DNA of 64,000 nucleotides, taken from CAXTEJ01 sp964243295. Lineage in GTDB: Bacteria; Actinomycetota; Actinomycetes; Actinomycetales; Angustibacteraceae. The notes below the pieces were generated by a model. The model did not search any database, had not been told where the DNA came from, and saw only the letters and a program-made list of their open reading frames with translations. Each line of letters opens with the position of its first letter. Within the stretch, counting starts at the first letter, position 1. The DNA is taken from contig CAXTEJ010000001.1 in NCBI GenBank assembly GCA_964243295.1, forward strand, positions 1 to 64,000, written 5' to 3'. A program made the position numbers and the translations under genes. This document shows positions 41,508 through 50,160 of this stretch, in pieces.

Positions 41508-42488
41508 GTGAGCCAGCTGGCCGATCCCGCGTTCTGGGCCTTCGTCGGCGTGACTGCCGGCATCTACGCCATCTTCGCCCTCGGCCTGCAGGTGCAGTTC
41601 GGGTTCGGCGGGCTGCTCAACTTCGGCCACGTCGCCTCGATGGCACTCGCCGCCTACACGATGGCCATCCTGGTCGTGAAGGTCGAGGTCAGCCTGTGGC
41701 TGGCGAGCCTGGCCGGCATCGCGGTCGCGGTCCTCGGCGCCCTGCTGCTGGGGCTCATGGCCGTGCGGCTGCGCACCGACTACTTCGCGATCGTCACCAT
41801 CGCCTTCAGCGAGATCGTCCGGTACGTCGCGCTGAACCAGCAGTCGCTGACCGGCGGCCCCCAGGGGACCACCGCCCTGGCCGGGCCCGGTCAGGCGGCG
41901 TACTACAACGCCAGCTGGGACATGCTGCTGCGCAAGGTGCGCGACGCCCTCGAGCCGCTCGTGGGCGAGGACGCCGCCAGCCACGACCTCGCGATGCTGG
42001 TCATCGTCTGGGTCGTCGCCGCCGTCCTGCTCGCGCTGATGGCCCACCTCGTCCGCACGCCCTGGGGCCGAGCGCTCAAGGCGATCCGGGACGACGAGGA
42101 CGCGGCCGAGGCGCTGGGCAAGTCGACCTTCGTCCTGAAGCTGCAGTCCCTGGCCGTCGGCGCCGCCATCGCCGGCATCGCCGGCCTGATGTACGCGTTC
42201 CAGTTCTCGTTCTTCTCCCCCCAGGACTTCGAGCCCCTGACCACGTTCTTCGCCTACACGATCGTCCTGCTCGGCGGCACCGCCCGGATCTGGGCCGTGC
42301 CGATCGGTTCGGCGGTGTTCGGGTTCCTGTACGCCGGAACCCGGTTCTTCGACTTCGTGCCGTTCTCGCTGCTGACCAGTGCCGACCGCGCGTACGTGCG
42401 GCTCATCGTCATCGGGCTGGTGCTGATCGGCCTGATGTACTTCCGCCCGCAGGGGCTGCTGGGCCGGCGCGAGGAGATGGCGACGTGA
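41508..42488 (+). CDS. LivM-like ABC transporter permease
   Basis: A 326-aa permease paired with LivH: LQVQFGFGGLLNFGHVASMALAAY, LRTDYFAIVTIAFSEIVRYVALN and the coupling motif AIRDDEDAAEALGKSTFVLKL. The second GTG (41508) is preferred over 41499 because GAGG lies 8 nt upstream. About eight membrane segments. Its stop overlaps the next GTG. Confidence 0.9.
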   Translation: MSQLADPAFWAFVGVTAGIYAIFALGLQVQFGFGGLLNFGHVASMALAAYTMAILVVKVEVSLWLASLAGIAVAVLGALLLGLMAVRLRTDYFAIVTIAFSEIVRYVALNQQSLTGGPQGTTALAGPGQAAYYNASWDMLLRKVRDALEPLVGEDAASHDLAMLVIVWVVAAVLLALMAHLVRTPWGRALKAIRDDEDAAEALGKSTFVLKLQSLAVGAAIAGIAGLMYAFQFSFFSPQDFEPLTTFFAYTIVLLGGTARIWAVPIGSAVFGFLYAGTRFFDFVPFSLLTSADRAYVRLIVIGLVLIGLMYFRPQGLLGRREEMAT

Positions 42489-43324
42489 GCACCGCCGCCG
42501 GTACGACGACGCCGGGCAGCACCGCGCCGGGCGGTGAGCCGCTGCTCGTCGTCCGCGACCTGTCCCGCTCCTTCGGTGGGCTGCGGGCCGTGCGCGAGGC
42601 CAGCTTCGACGTCCGCGCCGGCACGATCACCTCGCTGATCGGGCCCAACGGCGCCGGCAAGTCGACCGTCTTCAACCTGGTGGCCGGTGCCCTGCGTCCC
42701 GACAGCGGCACCGTGCACTTCGCGGGACGCGACATCACCGGAAGCCGGCCGCACGTCATCGCTGCCGCCGGCCTGACCCGCAGCTTCCAGTCGGCGCGGG
42801 TCTTCGAGCGGATGACGGTGCTCGACAACCTGCTGGTCGCCGGCGCCGGCCACCCCGGCGAGCGGCTGCTGCCCGCGCTGCTGCTGCCCCGGCCGGGCCG
42901 CGCCCGCGAGCGGGAGGCCCGGCTGCTGGCCGACGACCTGCTCGAGCGCACCCGCCTGACCCGGCTGCGCGACGACTACGCCGTCACCCTCTCCGGGGGC
43001 CAGCGCAAGCTGCTGGAGCTGGCCCGGCTGCTGATGACGCGGCCCCGGCTGGCGCTGCTCGACGAGCCGATGGCCGGCGTGAACCCGGCCCTCGGCGACG
43101 AGCTGGTCGACCACCTGCTGCACGCACGGGCGGCCGAGGGCGTCACCTTCTTGCTGGTGGAGCACGACCTCGACACGGTCATGCGGATCAGCGACACCGT
43201 CGTGGTCATGAACGAGGGCGCGGTGCTTACCAGCGGCACGCCCGACCAGGTGCGCGCCGACCAGCGGGTGGTCGACGCCTACCTCGGTGGGCCCGCCCCG
43301 GCCGCCGAGCAGGTCGCGCCATGA
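42485..43324 (+). CDS. LivG-like ABC transporter ATPase
   Basis: A 279-aa ATPase: Walker A GPNGAGKST, LivG-specific LTRSFQSARVFERMTVLDNL, signature LSGGQRKLLELARLL and Walker B LALLDEPMAGVNP. The GTG overlaps the livM-like stop. Confidence 0.92.
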   Translation: MSTAAGTTTPGSTAPGGEPLLVVRDLSRSFGGLRAVREASFDVRAGTITSLIGPNGAGKSTVFNLVAGALRPDSGTVHFAGRDITGSRPHVIAAAGLTRSFQSARVFERMTVLDNLLVAGAGHPGERLLPALLLPRPGRAREREARLLADDLLERTRLTRLRDDYAVTLSGGQRKLLELARLLMTRPRLALLDEPMAGVNPALGDELVDHLLHARAAEGVTFLLVEHDLDTVMRISDTVVVMNEGAVLTSGTPDQVRADQRVVDAYLGGPAPAAEQVAP

Positions 43325-44217
43325 GCAGCCCAGCGGGGGTGCGCGCGACGACGGCGCAGGCGCGGCCGCTGCTGCGGGTCAGCGGACTCAGCGCCGGCTA
43401 CGGCTCGGTCCAGGTGCTGCGTGACGTCGACATCGTGGTCGCCCCGGCCACGATGGTCGCGGTCATCGGGCCGAACGGGGCCGGCAAGTCGACCCTGCTC
43501 AAGGCGCTGTACGGGTTCGCGCGCACCACCGCCGGCACCGTCACCCTGGACGACGGCACCCAGGATCCGGTGGAGGTCACCCGCATCCCGGCGCACCGGC
43601 TCACCGCCCTCGGCCTGAACTTCGTGCCGCAGCTGGCAAACGTGTTCGCCACGATGTCGGTGCGCGAGAACCTGGTCATCGGCGGCACGCTGCTCGGCCG
43701 CCGCGCAGCCGAGCGCGTCGACGCCGTCCTCGAGACCTTCCCGGTGCTGCGCGAGCGCGCCCGCGCCCGCGCCGGGACGCTGTCCGGCGGTCAGCGCCAG
43801 ACCCTCGCCCTGGCCCGGGCGATGATGACCGAACCACGGCTGCTGCTGCTGGACGAGCCGAGCGCCGGGCTCTCGCCGATGGCCGTCACCGAGATGCTCA
43901 GCCAGCTCGAGCGCATCCGCAGCCTCGGCGTCTCGATGCTGCTCGTGGAGCAGAACGCCCGTCGCGCGCTGGCCGCCGCCGACTACGCCTACGTCCTGGA
44001 GTCGGGCAGCAACCGCTACGAGGGGACGGGCGCGGACCTGCTGCACGACGAGCGGATCGCCGCCCTGTACCTCGGCGGGCGGGCCGCGCACGCCCGCGCC
44101 GACGCCGCCGGGCACCTGCTGCCCACCGACGACCCGGCCACGCACGACTCCACCACGGACGACCCTGTGCCAGACCAGCCCACGCCCGACCCGTCACCTT
44201 CCCGAGAGGCACCATGA
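43321..44217 (+). CDS. LivF-like ABC transporter ATPase
   Basis: A 298-aa ATPase: Walker A GPNGAGKST, VPQLANVFATMSVRENL, signature LSGGQRQTLALARAMM and Walker B LLLLDEPSAGLSP. A C-terminal extension of about 40 residues rich in Asp, Thr and Pro goes beyond the usual length. The ATG overlaps the livG-like stop (ATGA). Confidence 0.92.
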   Translation: MSSPAGVRATTAQARPLLRVSGLSAGYGSVQVLRDVDIVVAPATMVAVIGPNGAGKSTLLKALYGFARTTAGTVTLDDGTQDPVEVTRIPAHRLTALGLNFVPQLANVFATMSVRENLVIGGTLLGRRAAERVDAVLETFPVLRERARARAGTLSGGQRQTLALARAMMTEPRLLLLDEPSAGLSPMAVTEMLSQLERIRSLGVSMLLVEQNARRALAAADYAYVLESGSNRYEGTGADLLHDERIAALYLGGRAAHARADAAGHLLPTDDPATHDSTTDDPVPDQPTPDPSPSREAP

Positions 44218-45503
44218 TGCACACGTCGCTCCCCCGAACCCTGACGGCTGCCCTCGCCGCCTCGAGCCTGCTGGTGCTCGCCGCGTGCGGAGGTGGCGAC
44301 ACCGACGAGGCCGAGTCCAGCGCCGGCACCGCGACCGCCACCCTGCGGATCGGCAACGTCCTGCCCTTCACCGGTGACCTGTCGACCTTCGGCGCCTCGC
44401 TGGACAAGGCCGGCCAGATGGGCGCCGCCATGGTCAACGAGGCGGTGACGAAGGACAAGATCACCGACGTCAAGCTCGAGGTCGTCGGCTCAGAGGACGA
44501 CCAGACCCAGAGCGCCGCCGGCGTGGAGGCCGCCACCAAGCTGGTGCAGTCCGACAAGGCCGACGTGCTGATCGGCTCGATGTCGAGCGGCGTCACGACC
44601 GCCATCGCCCAGTCCGTGGCCATCCCCAACGACGTCGTCATGATCACGCCCACGTCCTCGGACCCCTCCATCACCGACCTGGCCGACGACGACCTGGTGT
44701 TCCGCATCTACCCGCCCGACACCCTGCAGGCGCGGGCGCTCGCGCAAGCCATGGCCGACACCTACGGCAAGGACGCGCTGGTCAACATCGGTGGCCGCAA
44801 CGACGCCTTCGGCAGCGCCCTGACCCGTGAGTTCGCCACCCAGTGGACCGAGCAGGGCGGCAAGGTCGGCCAGACCGTGCTCTACAACCCCACCGCGGCC
44901 ACGTTCGACACCGAGGCCGCCCAGCTGGCCTCCGGGATGCCGGACGCCTGGATGATCGCCGACTTCCCGACGACGTTCGAGAAGATGGGCCCGGCCCTGG
45001 TGCGGGCCGGCGGCTGGAGCCCGGCCAAGACCTTCATGACCGAGGCCATGCAGAGCACCAGCGCCCTGGAGAAGATCGGTGCCCCGGCCACCGAGGGGCT
45101 GCGCGGCACCGCCGGCTCGGGCAAGGGCGGCGCGGAGCCCGAGGCGTTCCAGAAGGAGTTCGAGACCCGCAACGCCGGCACCGAGTTCACCGGCTTCGAG
45201 GGCACGTCCTTCGACGCGGCCGTGATGGCGGGCCTGGCTGCGGTGAAGGCGAAGTCGGCCGACGCCGACGACATCAAGAAGGCGCTCGTCGAGGTGTCGA
45301 CGTCCGCGGGCCAGAAGTTCACCTGGCAGCAGCTGCCCGAGGCCATCACGGCGATCCGGGCGGGCACGGCGATCCAGTACGTGGGCGCCTGGGGCCCGAT
45401 CGTCTTCGACGCCAAGGGCGACCCGACCCAGAGCAGCTTCGTGGTGTGGGAGAGCAAGGCGAAGAAGATCAATACGCTGCGCGACTTCTCGTTCGGCGGC
45501 TGA
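44214..45503 (+). CDS. ABC transporter substrate-binding lipoprotein (LivJ-like)
   Basis: A 429-aa lipoprotein. The signal peptide ends in the lipobox LVLAACGGG, followed by an acidic linker and a type I periplasmic-binding fold (LRIGNVLPFTGDLSTFGASL, AAGVEAATKLVQSDKADVLIG, WMIADFPTTFEKMGPALVRAGG). It would hold the ligand outside the membrane for the permeases. The ligand is unknown. ATG at 44214 overlaps the previous stop; 44217 is an alternative. Confidence 0.9.
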   Translation: MMHTSLPRTLTAALAASSLLVLAACGGGDTDEAESSAGTATATLRIGNVLPFTGDLSTFGASLDKAGQMGAAMVNEAVTKDKITDVKLEVVGSEDDQTQSAAGVEAATKLVQSDKADVLIGSMSSGVTTAIAQSVAIPNDVVMITPTSSDPSITDLADDDLVFRIYPPDTLQARALAQAMADTYGKDALVNIGGRNDAFGSALTREFATQWTEQGGKVGQTVLYNPTAATFDTEAAQLASGMPDAWMIADFPTTFEKMGPALVRAGGWSPAKTFMTEAMQSTSALEKIGAPATEGLRGTAGSGKGGAEPEAFQKEFETRNAGTEFTGFEGTSFDAAVMAGLAAVKAKSADADDIKKALVEVSTSAGQKFTWQQLPEAITAIRAGTAIQYVGAWGPIVFDAKGDPTQSSFVVWESKAKKINTLRDFSFGG

Positions 45504-45505
45504 GG

Positions 45506-45892
45506 GTGCAGCGGCACCGCGACGACACGCAGTGGCAGGACCTCGCGGGATACGTCCGGGCCGTCCGCGCCGGCGACCGCATCGAGGTGAGCGGCACCAC
45601 GGCGTCGGCGGCGGACGGCACACCCGTGCACCCAGGTGACGTCCACGGCCAGACGCTGGATGCGTTGCGGCGCAGCGTGGAGGCCGTCAACGCCCTCGGC
45701 GGCAGGGTGTCGGACGTCGTCCGCACCCGGGTGCTGCTGGCGCCCGGCTGTGAGTGGCGCGAAGCGGCACGCGCTCATCGCGAGGTCTTCGCCGAGAACC
45801 CCCCTGCCAACACCACGCTGTTCGTGGCGGGACTGGTCGGCGACGGGCTGCTGGTCGAGGTCGAGGTGTCGGCCGAGGTGGTGGGCGGATGA
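45506..45892 (+). CDS. Rid-family (YjgF/RidA-like) protein lacking the key arginine
   Basis: A 128-aa Rid-fold protein: DRIEVSGTTASAADG, QTLDALRRSVEAVNALGGRV, and the C-terminal NTTLFVAGLVGDGLLVEVEV. RidA imine deaminases use an arginine in the P-A-R motif to bind the substrate carboxylate. Here that position is Asn102 (PPANTT), so a different substrate or activity is expected. GTG start two bases after the transporter stop; its stop overlaps the next ATG. Confidence 0.85.
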   Translation: MQRHRDDTQWQDLAGYVRAVRAGDRIEVSGTTASAADGTPVHPGDVHGQTLDALRRSVEAVNALGGRVSDVVRTRVLLAPGCEWREAARAHREVFAENPPANTTLFVAGLVGDGLLVEVEVSAEVVGG

Positions 45893-46977
45893 ACGGGCTG
45901 CGGTTCAGCCTGCGCCTGAACAACGACCTGACCGTCACCGAGTTCGTGTCCCTGTGCCGGCTGGCCGAGCAGCAGGGTTTCGACCAGGTGTGGGTGTCGC
46001 ACGACCTGTTCCTGCGGTCGGCACCGGTGCTGCTGACGGCAGCTGCGCTGGCGACCGAGCGCATCCACCTGGGCGTCGGCATCATGAACCCCTACTCGGT
46101 CCACCCCGCCGAGATCGCCATGACGGCGGCGACGCTGCAGGAGGTCTCTGGCGGCAGGTTCCTGCTCGGGCTCGCCGCCGGCGCCAGCGAGTTCCTCGGC
46201 TGGGCCGGCATCCAGCGGCCACTTCCCCTGCGGCACACCAGGGAGGCGGTGCTCGCCATCCGGTCGCTGCTCGAGGGCGGCACCCCAGCCGACCTCGACC
46301 TCACCGACGCCTGGACCCCCGACGCGCACCTGCGCACCCCGAAGGCACCGACGCCGATCTACGTCGGCGGCATGAGCCCCAAGATGCTGGGGCTCAGCGG
46401 GCAGGTCGCCGACGGCGTGCTTCCGCTGCTGTACCCGCCCGAGCACTACGCCACCGCCGCAGCCCAAGTGCACGAGGGCGCGCGGCGTGCCGGGCGCGAC
46501 ACCGGCGAGGTCGACGTCGCCGCCTGCGTCTGGGTCTCGGTCGACGACGACGCCGAGCGGGCCGCACGGCCGCTCGCGGAGAAGATCGCCTACTACGGCG
46601 CCTCCTTCGCGCCGTACCTGCTGGAACGTGCGGGACTGAGCGTTGCCGACTTCGCGCCGGTGCAGGCCGCGCTGCGCACCGGCGGGGTGGCCGAGGCGGT
46701 GCGGCTGGTGACCCCCCGGATGCTCTCGCTGGGCATCGCAGGGTCGCCAGGCGACGTCGTACGCCGGTCCGCCGGCCTGGTCGGTGACGGCGCGCGGCAC
46801 GTCTCGTTCGGGCCGCCGCTGGGGCCGGACGTGCTGGCGGCCGTGCAGGTGCTCGGGACCGCGGTGCTGCCTGCGCTGCGGGCACTGCCCCTGGCTGCGC
46901 GACCGGTGCCGGCGACGGTGCCGTTGTCGGGGCCGCTGCCGCTGCCGGCGACGACATCGCGGGGCGGGCAGCCGTGA
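45889..46977 (+). CDS. LLM-class flavin/F420-dependent oxidoreductase 1
   Basis: A 362-aa luciferase-like (beta/alpha)8 enzyme close to methylenetetrahydromethanopterin-reductase-like proteins: LAEQQGFDQVWVSHDLFLRS, IHLGVGIMNPYSVHPAEIAMTAATL and FLLGLAAGASEFLGWAG. These enzymes use FMN or F420; the Mer-like N-terminus favours F420, which is inference. A Pro/Ala-rich tail of about 30 residues is odd. ATGA overlap with the Rid gene. Confidence 0.88.
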   Translation: MNGLRFSLRLNNDLTVTEFVSLCRLAEQQGFDQVWVSHDLFLRSAPVLLTAAALATERIHLGVGIMNPYSVHPAEIAMTAATLQEVSGGRFLLGLAAGASEFLGWAGIQRPLPLRHTREAVLAIRSLLEGGTPADLDLTDAWTPDAHLRTPKAPTPIYVGGMSPKMLGLSGQVADGVLPLLYPPEHYATAAAQVHEGARRAGRDTGEVDVAACVWVSVDDDAERAARPLAEKIAYYGASFAPYLLERAGLSVADFAPVQAALRTGGVAEAVRLVTPRMLSLGIAGSPGDVVRRSAGLVGDGARHVSFGPPLGPDVLAAVQVLGTAVLPALRALPLAARPVPATVPLSGPLPLPATTSRGGQP

Positions 46978-47537
46978 GCGTCGAGCGCGCCGCCTGGGGC
47001 GCGGAGCCGTCCAAGCGCGCGCTGCCCGGGCGGGTCGGGCTGGACGCCATGGACTGGCTGATCCTGGGGGAGCTGCAGGCCGACGCCCGGGTGTCGTACA
47101 ACGAGCTCTCACGGCGGGTGTTCCTGTCGCCGCCCGCCGTGGCGGAGCGGGTGCGGCGGATGGAGGACGCAGGTGTCATCGAGGGCTACCACGCCCACGT
47201 CGACCTCGGCCGCGCCGGCCGCTCGGTGATCGCCGTCGTCCGCATGTCGTGCTACGGCCCGACCTGTCTGCTGCGCCACCCCGAGGTGCACGGCTGGGCC
47301 GAGGTGCTGGAGATCCACCGGGTCACCGGTGACGCCTGCTGCCTGCTGCGCGTGGCCACCACGTCGATGATTGCCTTCGAGCGGGTGATCGACCGGCTGG
47401 CCCAGTTCGGCCAGCCCTCCAGCACCATGGTGCTCGCCAGCCCGCTGACCTGGCGGCCGGTCACCCCGGCCACCGCGCAGCCGGTCGACCAGGAGACCAC
47501 CACCACGCCCGGCGACCCCTCGGAGAGCACCCGATGA
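46974..47537 (+). CDS. Lrp/AsnC-family transcriptional regulator
   Basis: A 187-aa regulator. Winged helix: LDAMDWLILGELQADARVSYNELSRRVFLSPPAVAERVRRMEDAGVIEGY. The C-terminal RAM (ligand) domain contains VLEIHRVTGDACCLLRVATTS. A Thr/Pro-rich tail follows. The GTG overlaps the previous stop. As a member of the operon it is likely the local sensor of substrate or product, perhaps acting at the palindrome near 40.43 kb. Confidence 0.92.
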   Translation: MSVERAAWGAEPSKRALPGRVGLDAMDWLILGELQADARVSYNELSRRVFLSPPAVAERVRRMEDAGVIEGYHAHVDLGRAGRSVIAVVRMSCYGPTCLLRHPEVHGWAEVLEIHRVTGDACCLLRVATTSMIAFERVIDRLAQFGQPSSTMVLASPLTWRPVTPATAQPVDQETTTTPGDPSESTR

Positions 47538-47938
47538 CCGACGCCCAGCCGCCCCTTCGTGCCGCAGCCGAGCCGGCGGGCGGGCCCACAGCCCTGCCGG
47601 CGGTGGAGCCGGTGGGCGACATGGTGGGTGACATGGAGCTCTACGACCTGCGCGTGACGGTGGTCGAGATCCACGGCCGGTCGGTGTGCGGCATGGCGAT
47701 CGGCGACTACTTCGACCTGACGAGCAGCGCCCACCTCACGATCCCGGCGGGCCGGCACTTCTGCGTCTACGCCCTGCAGTCGGTGCTGCCGATGCTGCCG
47801 GCCAAGCAGCGCGCGCTGCCGGCCGACGACTGGTTGGAGAAGGACACCCTGGTCTGCTGCCCCGACCCCGAAGAACGGCTGGTGATGCGCATCGACCGCA
47901 CCGGCCGTCGCCGGATGACCTCGTCGGATCTCACCTGA
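47534..47938 (+). CDS. TIGR04076 family protein
   Basis: A 134-aa protein. After a 35-residue linker the core reads LRVTVVEIHGRSVCGMAIGDYF, FCVYALQSVLPMLPA and LVCCPDPEERLVMRID, which match the TIGR04076 pattern (Cys-x2-Gly, Gly-Asp, C-x-x-A-L, CPDP). The conserved cysteines could bind metal. The biochemical role is unknown in the family. Coupled on both sides: its start overlaps the regulator stop (ATGA) and its stop shares one base with the next ATG. Confidence 0.8.
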   Translation: MTDAQPPLRAAAEPAGGPTALPAVEPVGDMVGDMELYDLRVTVVEIHGRSVCGMAIGDYFDLTSSAHLTIPAGRHFCVYALQSVLPMLPAKQRALPADDWLEKDTLVCCPDPEERLVMRIDRTGRRRMTSSDLT

Positions 47939-48948
47939 TGTCGTTGCATTACAATGGTTTCGAGGTGGGGCTTGGTCTGCAGTCCGACAAGACGGCCGCC
48001 GACTACGCGTCGCTGGCCGTGCAGGCCGAGTCGCTGGGGTTCGACGTGATCAGCGTGTTCAGCGACCTGCTCTACCAGCCGCCGCTGTTCGCGCTGCTCG
48101 AGATGGCCCGCGTGACCTCGCGCGTCCGGCTCGGCGCCGCGTGCTGGAACCCGTACACGCTGCACCCCTACGAGATCGCCGGCCAGTACGCCGTGCTCGA
48201 CGAGGCCTCCGACGGCCGCGCCTACCTCGGGCTCGCCCGCGGCAGCTGGCTCGGCGCGATCGGCGTCGCCCAGCCGCGGCCGGTGGCCCACCTGCGCGAG
48301 GCGCTCGCGATGATCGGCGCGCTGCTCACGGGCGACGACATCGGTCTGTCGGGTGAGCTGTTCCCGCTCGCCCCGGGCACCCGGCTGCGCTACCCGCTGC
48401 CGTCGTCCGCGCCGAGGGTGCTGGTCGGCACGTGGGGCGCGCAGGCCGCCGCGCTCGCCGGCGAGGTCGCCCACGAGGTGAAGATCGGCGGCACGGCGAA
48501 CCCGGCGATGGTGCCGGTCATCGCCGAGCGCATCGCGGTCGGACGACGTCGCGCCGGCCGCCCGGACGACGCGGTCGGCGTCGTGGTGGGGGCTGTCACC
48601 GTCGTCGACGAGGACGGCGCGGCGGCCCGCGCGAGGGCCCGCACCGAGGTGGCGATGTACCTCGAGGTGGTCGCCAGGCTCGATCCCACCCTCACCCTGC
48701 CGCCCGACCTCGTGCCCGATATCAGCGCACGTCTCGCCGCGGGTGACGCTGCGGCCGCCGGTCGCCGCATCCCGGACGACGTGCTCGACCTGTTCGCGTT
48801 CTCCGGCACGCCCGACCAGGTCGCAGCCCAGGCGCAGGCGCTCATCGCGGCCGGGGCCTCGCGCGTCGAGCTCGGCACCCCGCACGGGCTCACCGACGCC
48901 GGCGGCGTCGAGCTGCTCGGGCGCCGCGTGCTGCCGCAGCTGCGCTGA
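47938..48948 (+). CDS. LLM-class flavin/F420-dependent oxidoreductase 2
   Basis: A 336-aa luciferase-like enzyme, also Mer-like: EVGLGLQSDKTAADYASLAV, AESLGFDVISVFSDLLYQPP, VRLGAACWNPYTLHPYEIAG and YLGLARGSWLGAIGV. It is a paralogue rather than a copy of oxidoreductase 1. Last gene of the operon. The final 15 codons are duplicated downstream at 49101-49145 and 50161-50205. Confidence 0.88.
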   Translation: MSLHYNGFEVGLGLQSDKTAADYASLAVQAESLGFDVISVFSDLLYQPPLFALLEMARVTSRVRLGAACWNPYTLHPYEIAGQYAVLDEASDGRAYLGLARGSWLGAIGVAQPRPVAHLREALAMIGALLTGDDIGLSGELFPLAPGTRLRYPLPSSAPRVLVGTWGAQAAALAGEVAHEVKIGGTANPAMVPVIAERIAVGRRRAGRPDDAVGVVVGAVTVVDEDGAAARARARTEVAMYLEVVARLDPTLTLPPDLVPDISARLAAGDAAAAGRRIPDDVLDLFAFSGTPDQVAAQAQALIAAGASRVELGTPHGLTDAGGVELLGRRVLPQLR

Positions 48949-49084
48949 GCCGGCGGTGGCCGCCACACCGGCGGGCAGAAGTCGGACGTCTCAAAGGCGA
49001 CCGTGCTTGGCGATCGGCTCGGTGCGGACATCTGCCCGCCGGTGCGGCGCTGAGCCACGCTGCCCGCGGCCGACCGCCGCACGG
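48904..49084. repeat. 181-bp direct repeat, unit 1
   Basis: This unit runs from the last 15 codons of LLM oxidoreductase 2 through a hairpin to CGCCGCACGG. It aligns without net length change to 50161-50341. The hairpin arms are GGCGGGCAGAAGTC (48970-48983) and GACATCTGCCCGCC (49027-49040), which may terminate the operon. Confidence 0.8.
48961..49052. repeat. Dispersed hairpin repeat, copy B
   Basis: Arms CCGCCACACCGGCGGGCAGA and TCTGCCCGCCGGTGCGGCG. Related to copies at 27061 and 50219. Confidence 0.7.
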
Positions 49085-49145
49085 CCTCACCGACGCCGGC
49101 GGCGTCGAGCTGCTCGGGCGCCGCGTGCTGCCGCAGCTGCGGTGA
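49078..49145 (+). pseudogene. Duplicated 3' end of the LLM oxidoreductase gene
   Basis: 68 bp nearly identical to 48881-48948, including the TGA stop (CTGCGGTGA against CTGCGCTGA). It has no upstream coding part, so it is a fragment. Confidence 0.8.
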
Positions 49146-49216
49146 GCAGGCCAGGGCCGCCCGGCTGGCGGACGCGGCCGGAGACCGGCGGTGCCCTCGG
49201 CTCACCGAGCACCGCA
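49146..49216. other. Short unassigned gap
   Basis: No gene, repeat or hairpin is apparent between the fragment and the lipoprotein stop. Confidence 0.5.
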
Positions 49217-50146
49217 TCAGCTCGACACGACGAGCGCGCGCTCCCCAGGGGTGGCGACCGGCTGAGCCGGCCCGCTTCCGTCCCAGTGCAGCAGGCCCAC
49301 CTCCTCGACCGTGAGCCACAGACCTCCGGACCCGTCACGACCGATGCTGCGCACCGGCGCCGGCACCGCGAACAGGTCGGTGCGCACGCCGGTGGCGAGG
49401 TCGACGTCTTGCATCGTCATGACGGGGACGCAGCAGGTGTCCATCACCGCGACCGTGCTCTCGCCGGTGAAGACCGGCGCGGTCACGCCCGTCGTGTCAG
49501 GCGCGGGGGTAGCCGTGACGCTGGTGTGCGTCAGGCGCTGCGTGTCCAGGATGAGGACGGTCCGGTCGTGAGCCAGCGCCAGCTGGGCTCCGTCCGGGCT
49601 CCAGCTCATCGGCCACTGCGGGGGGTTGCCGCGCAGCTGTGGGCCTGCTGGGGGTCGCCACGTCGTCTGCTCGCCCGTCGCGACGTCACGAAGGGCCAGC
49701 TCGGTCTGCCGGCAGAAGCCGTCGACGACGGCGTATCGCCAGTAGGCCACCCGGCTGCCGTCCGGGTTGAACACCGCCCCCGAGCCGTCGAGCACCTGGG
49801 TGAAGGAACCACCCGGCTGAGCCAGCAGCACCTGCGGCCGGCAGGTCTCGTCGTGGTCGTCGACCACGCTCACCAGGACCGTGCGGCGGTCGGGCGCCAC
49901 GCTGACGTGCGTAACCTCGCCGACGTCGGCGGGCAGCGTCCCCAACTGACCGACGACCGTGCCCTCGGCATCGAGGACCGGCACGGTGCGGTCCGCCAGG
50001 ACGGCGACGACTGCCCCGTCGGGGATGAGCGTGCTTCCTGTCAGCGACGCCGTCGGCGCCGTGGCCGGCTCCGCTGACGAGGTGGACCCCGCCCCGCACG
50101 CCGTCAGCATGGTGGCAGCGGCCAGCCACAGGACTCGGGAGGTCAT
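49217..50146 (-). CDS. Lipoprotein with beta-propeller-like repeats
   Basis: A 309-aa secreted lipoprotein. The signal MTSRVLWLAAATMLTACGAG carries a lipobox Cys. The mature part has WD40/TolB-like repeats: VLDAEGTVVGQLGTL, VFNPDGSRVAYWRY, SWSPDGAQLALAHDRTVLIL and GSGGLWLTVEEVGLLHWDG. Function unknown. The gene sits between the two 181-bp repeat units. No operon partner. Confidence 0.82.
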   Translation of the reverse strand: MTSRVLWLAAATMLTACGAGSTSSAEPATAPTASLTGSTLIPDGAVVAVLADRTVPVLDAEGTVVGQLGTLPADVGEVTHVSVAPDRRTVLVSVVDDHDETCRPQVLLAQPGGSFTQVLDGSGAVFNPDGSRVAYWRYAVVDGFCRQTELALRDVATGEQTTWRPPAGPQLRGNPPQWPMSWSPDGAQLALAHDRTVLILDTQRLTHTSVTATPAPDTTGVTAPVFTGESTVAVMDTCCVPVMTMQDVDLATGVRTDLFAVPAPVRSIGRDGSGGLWLTVEEVGLLHWDGSGPAQPVATPGERALVVSS

Positions 50147-50160
50147 GCCTCAGTGTGGAC

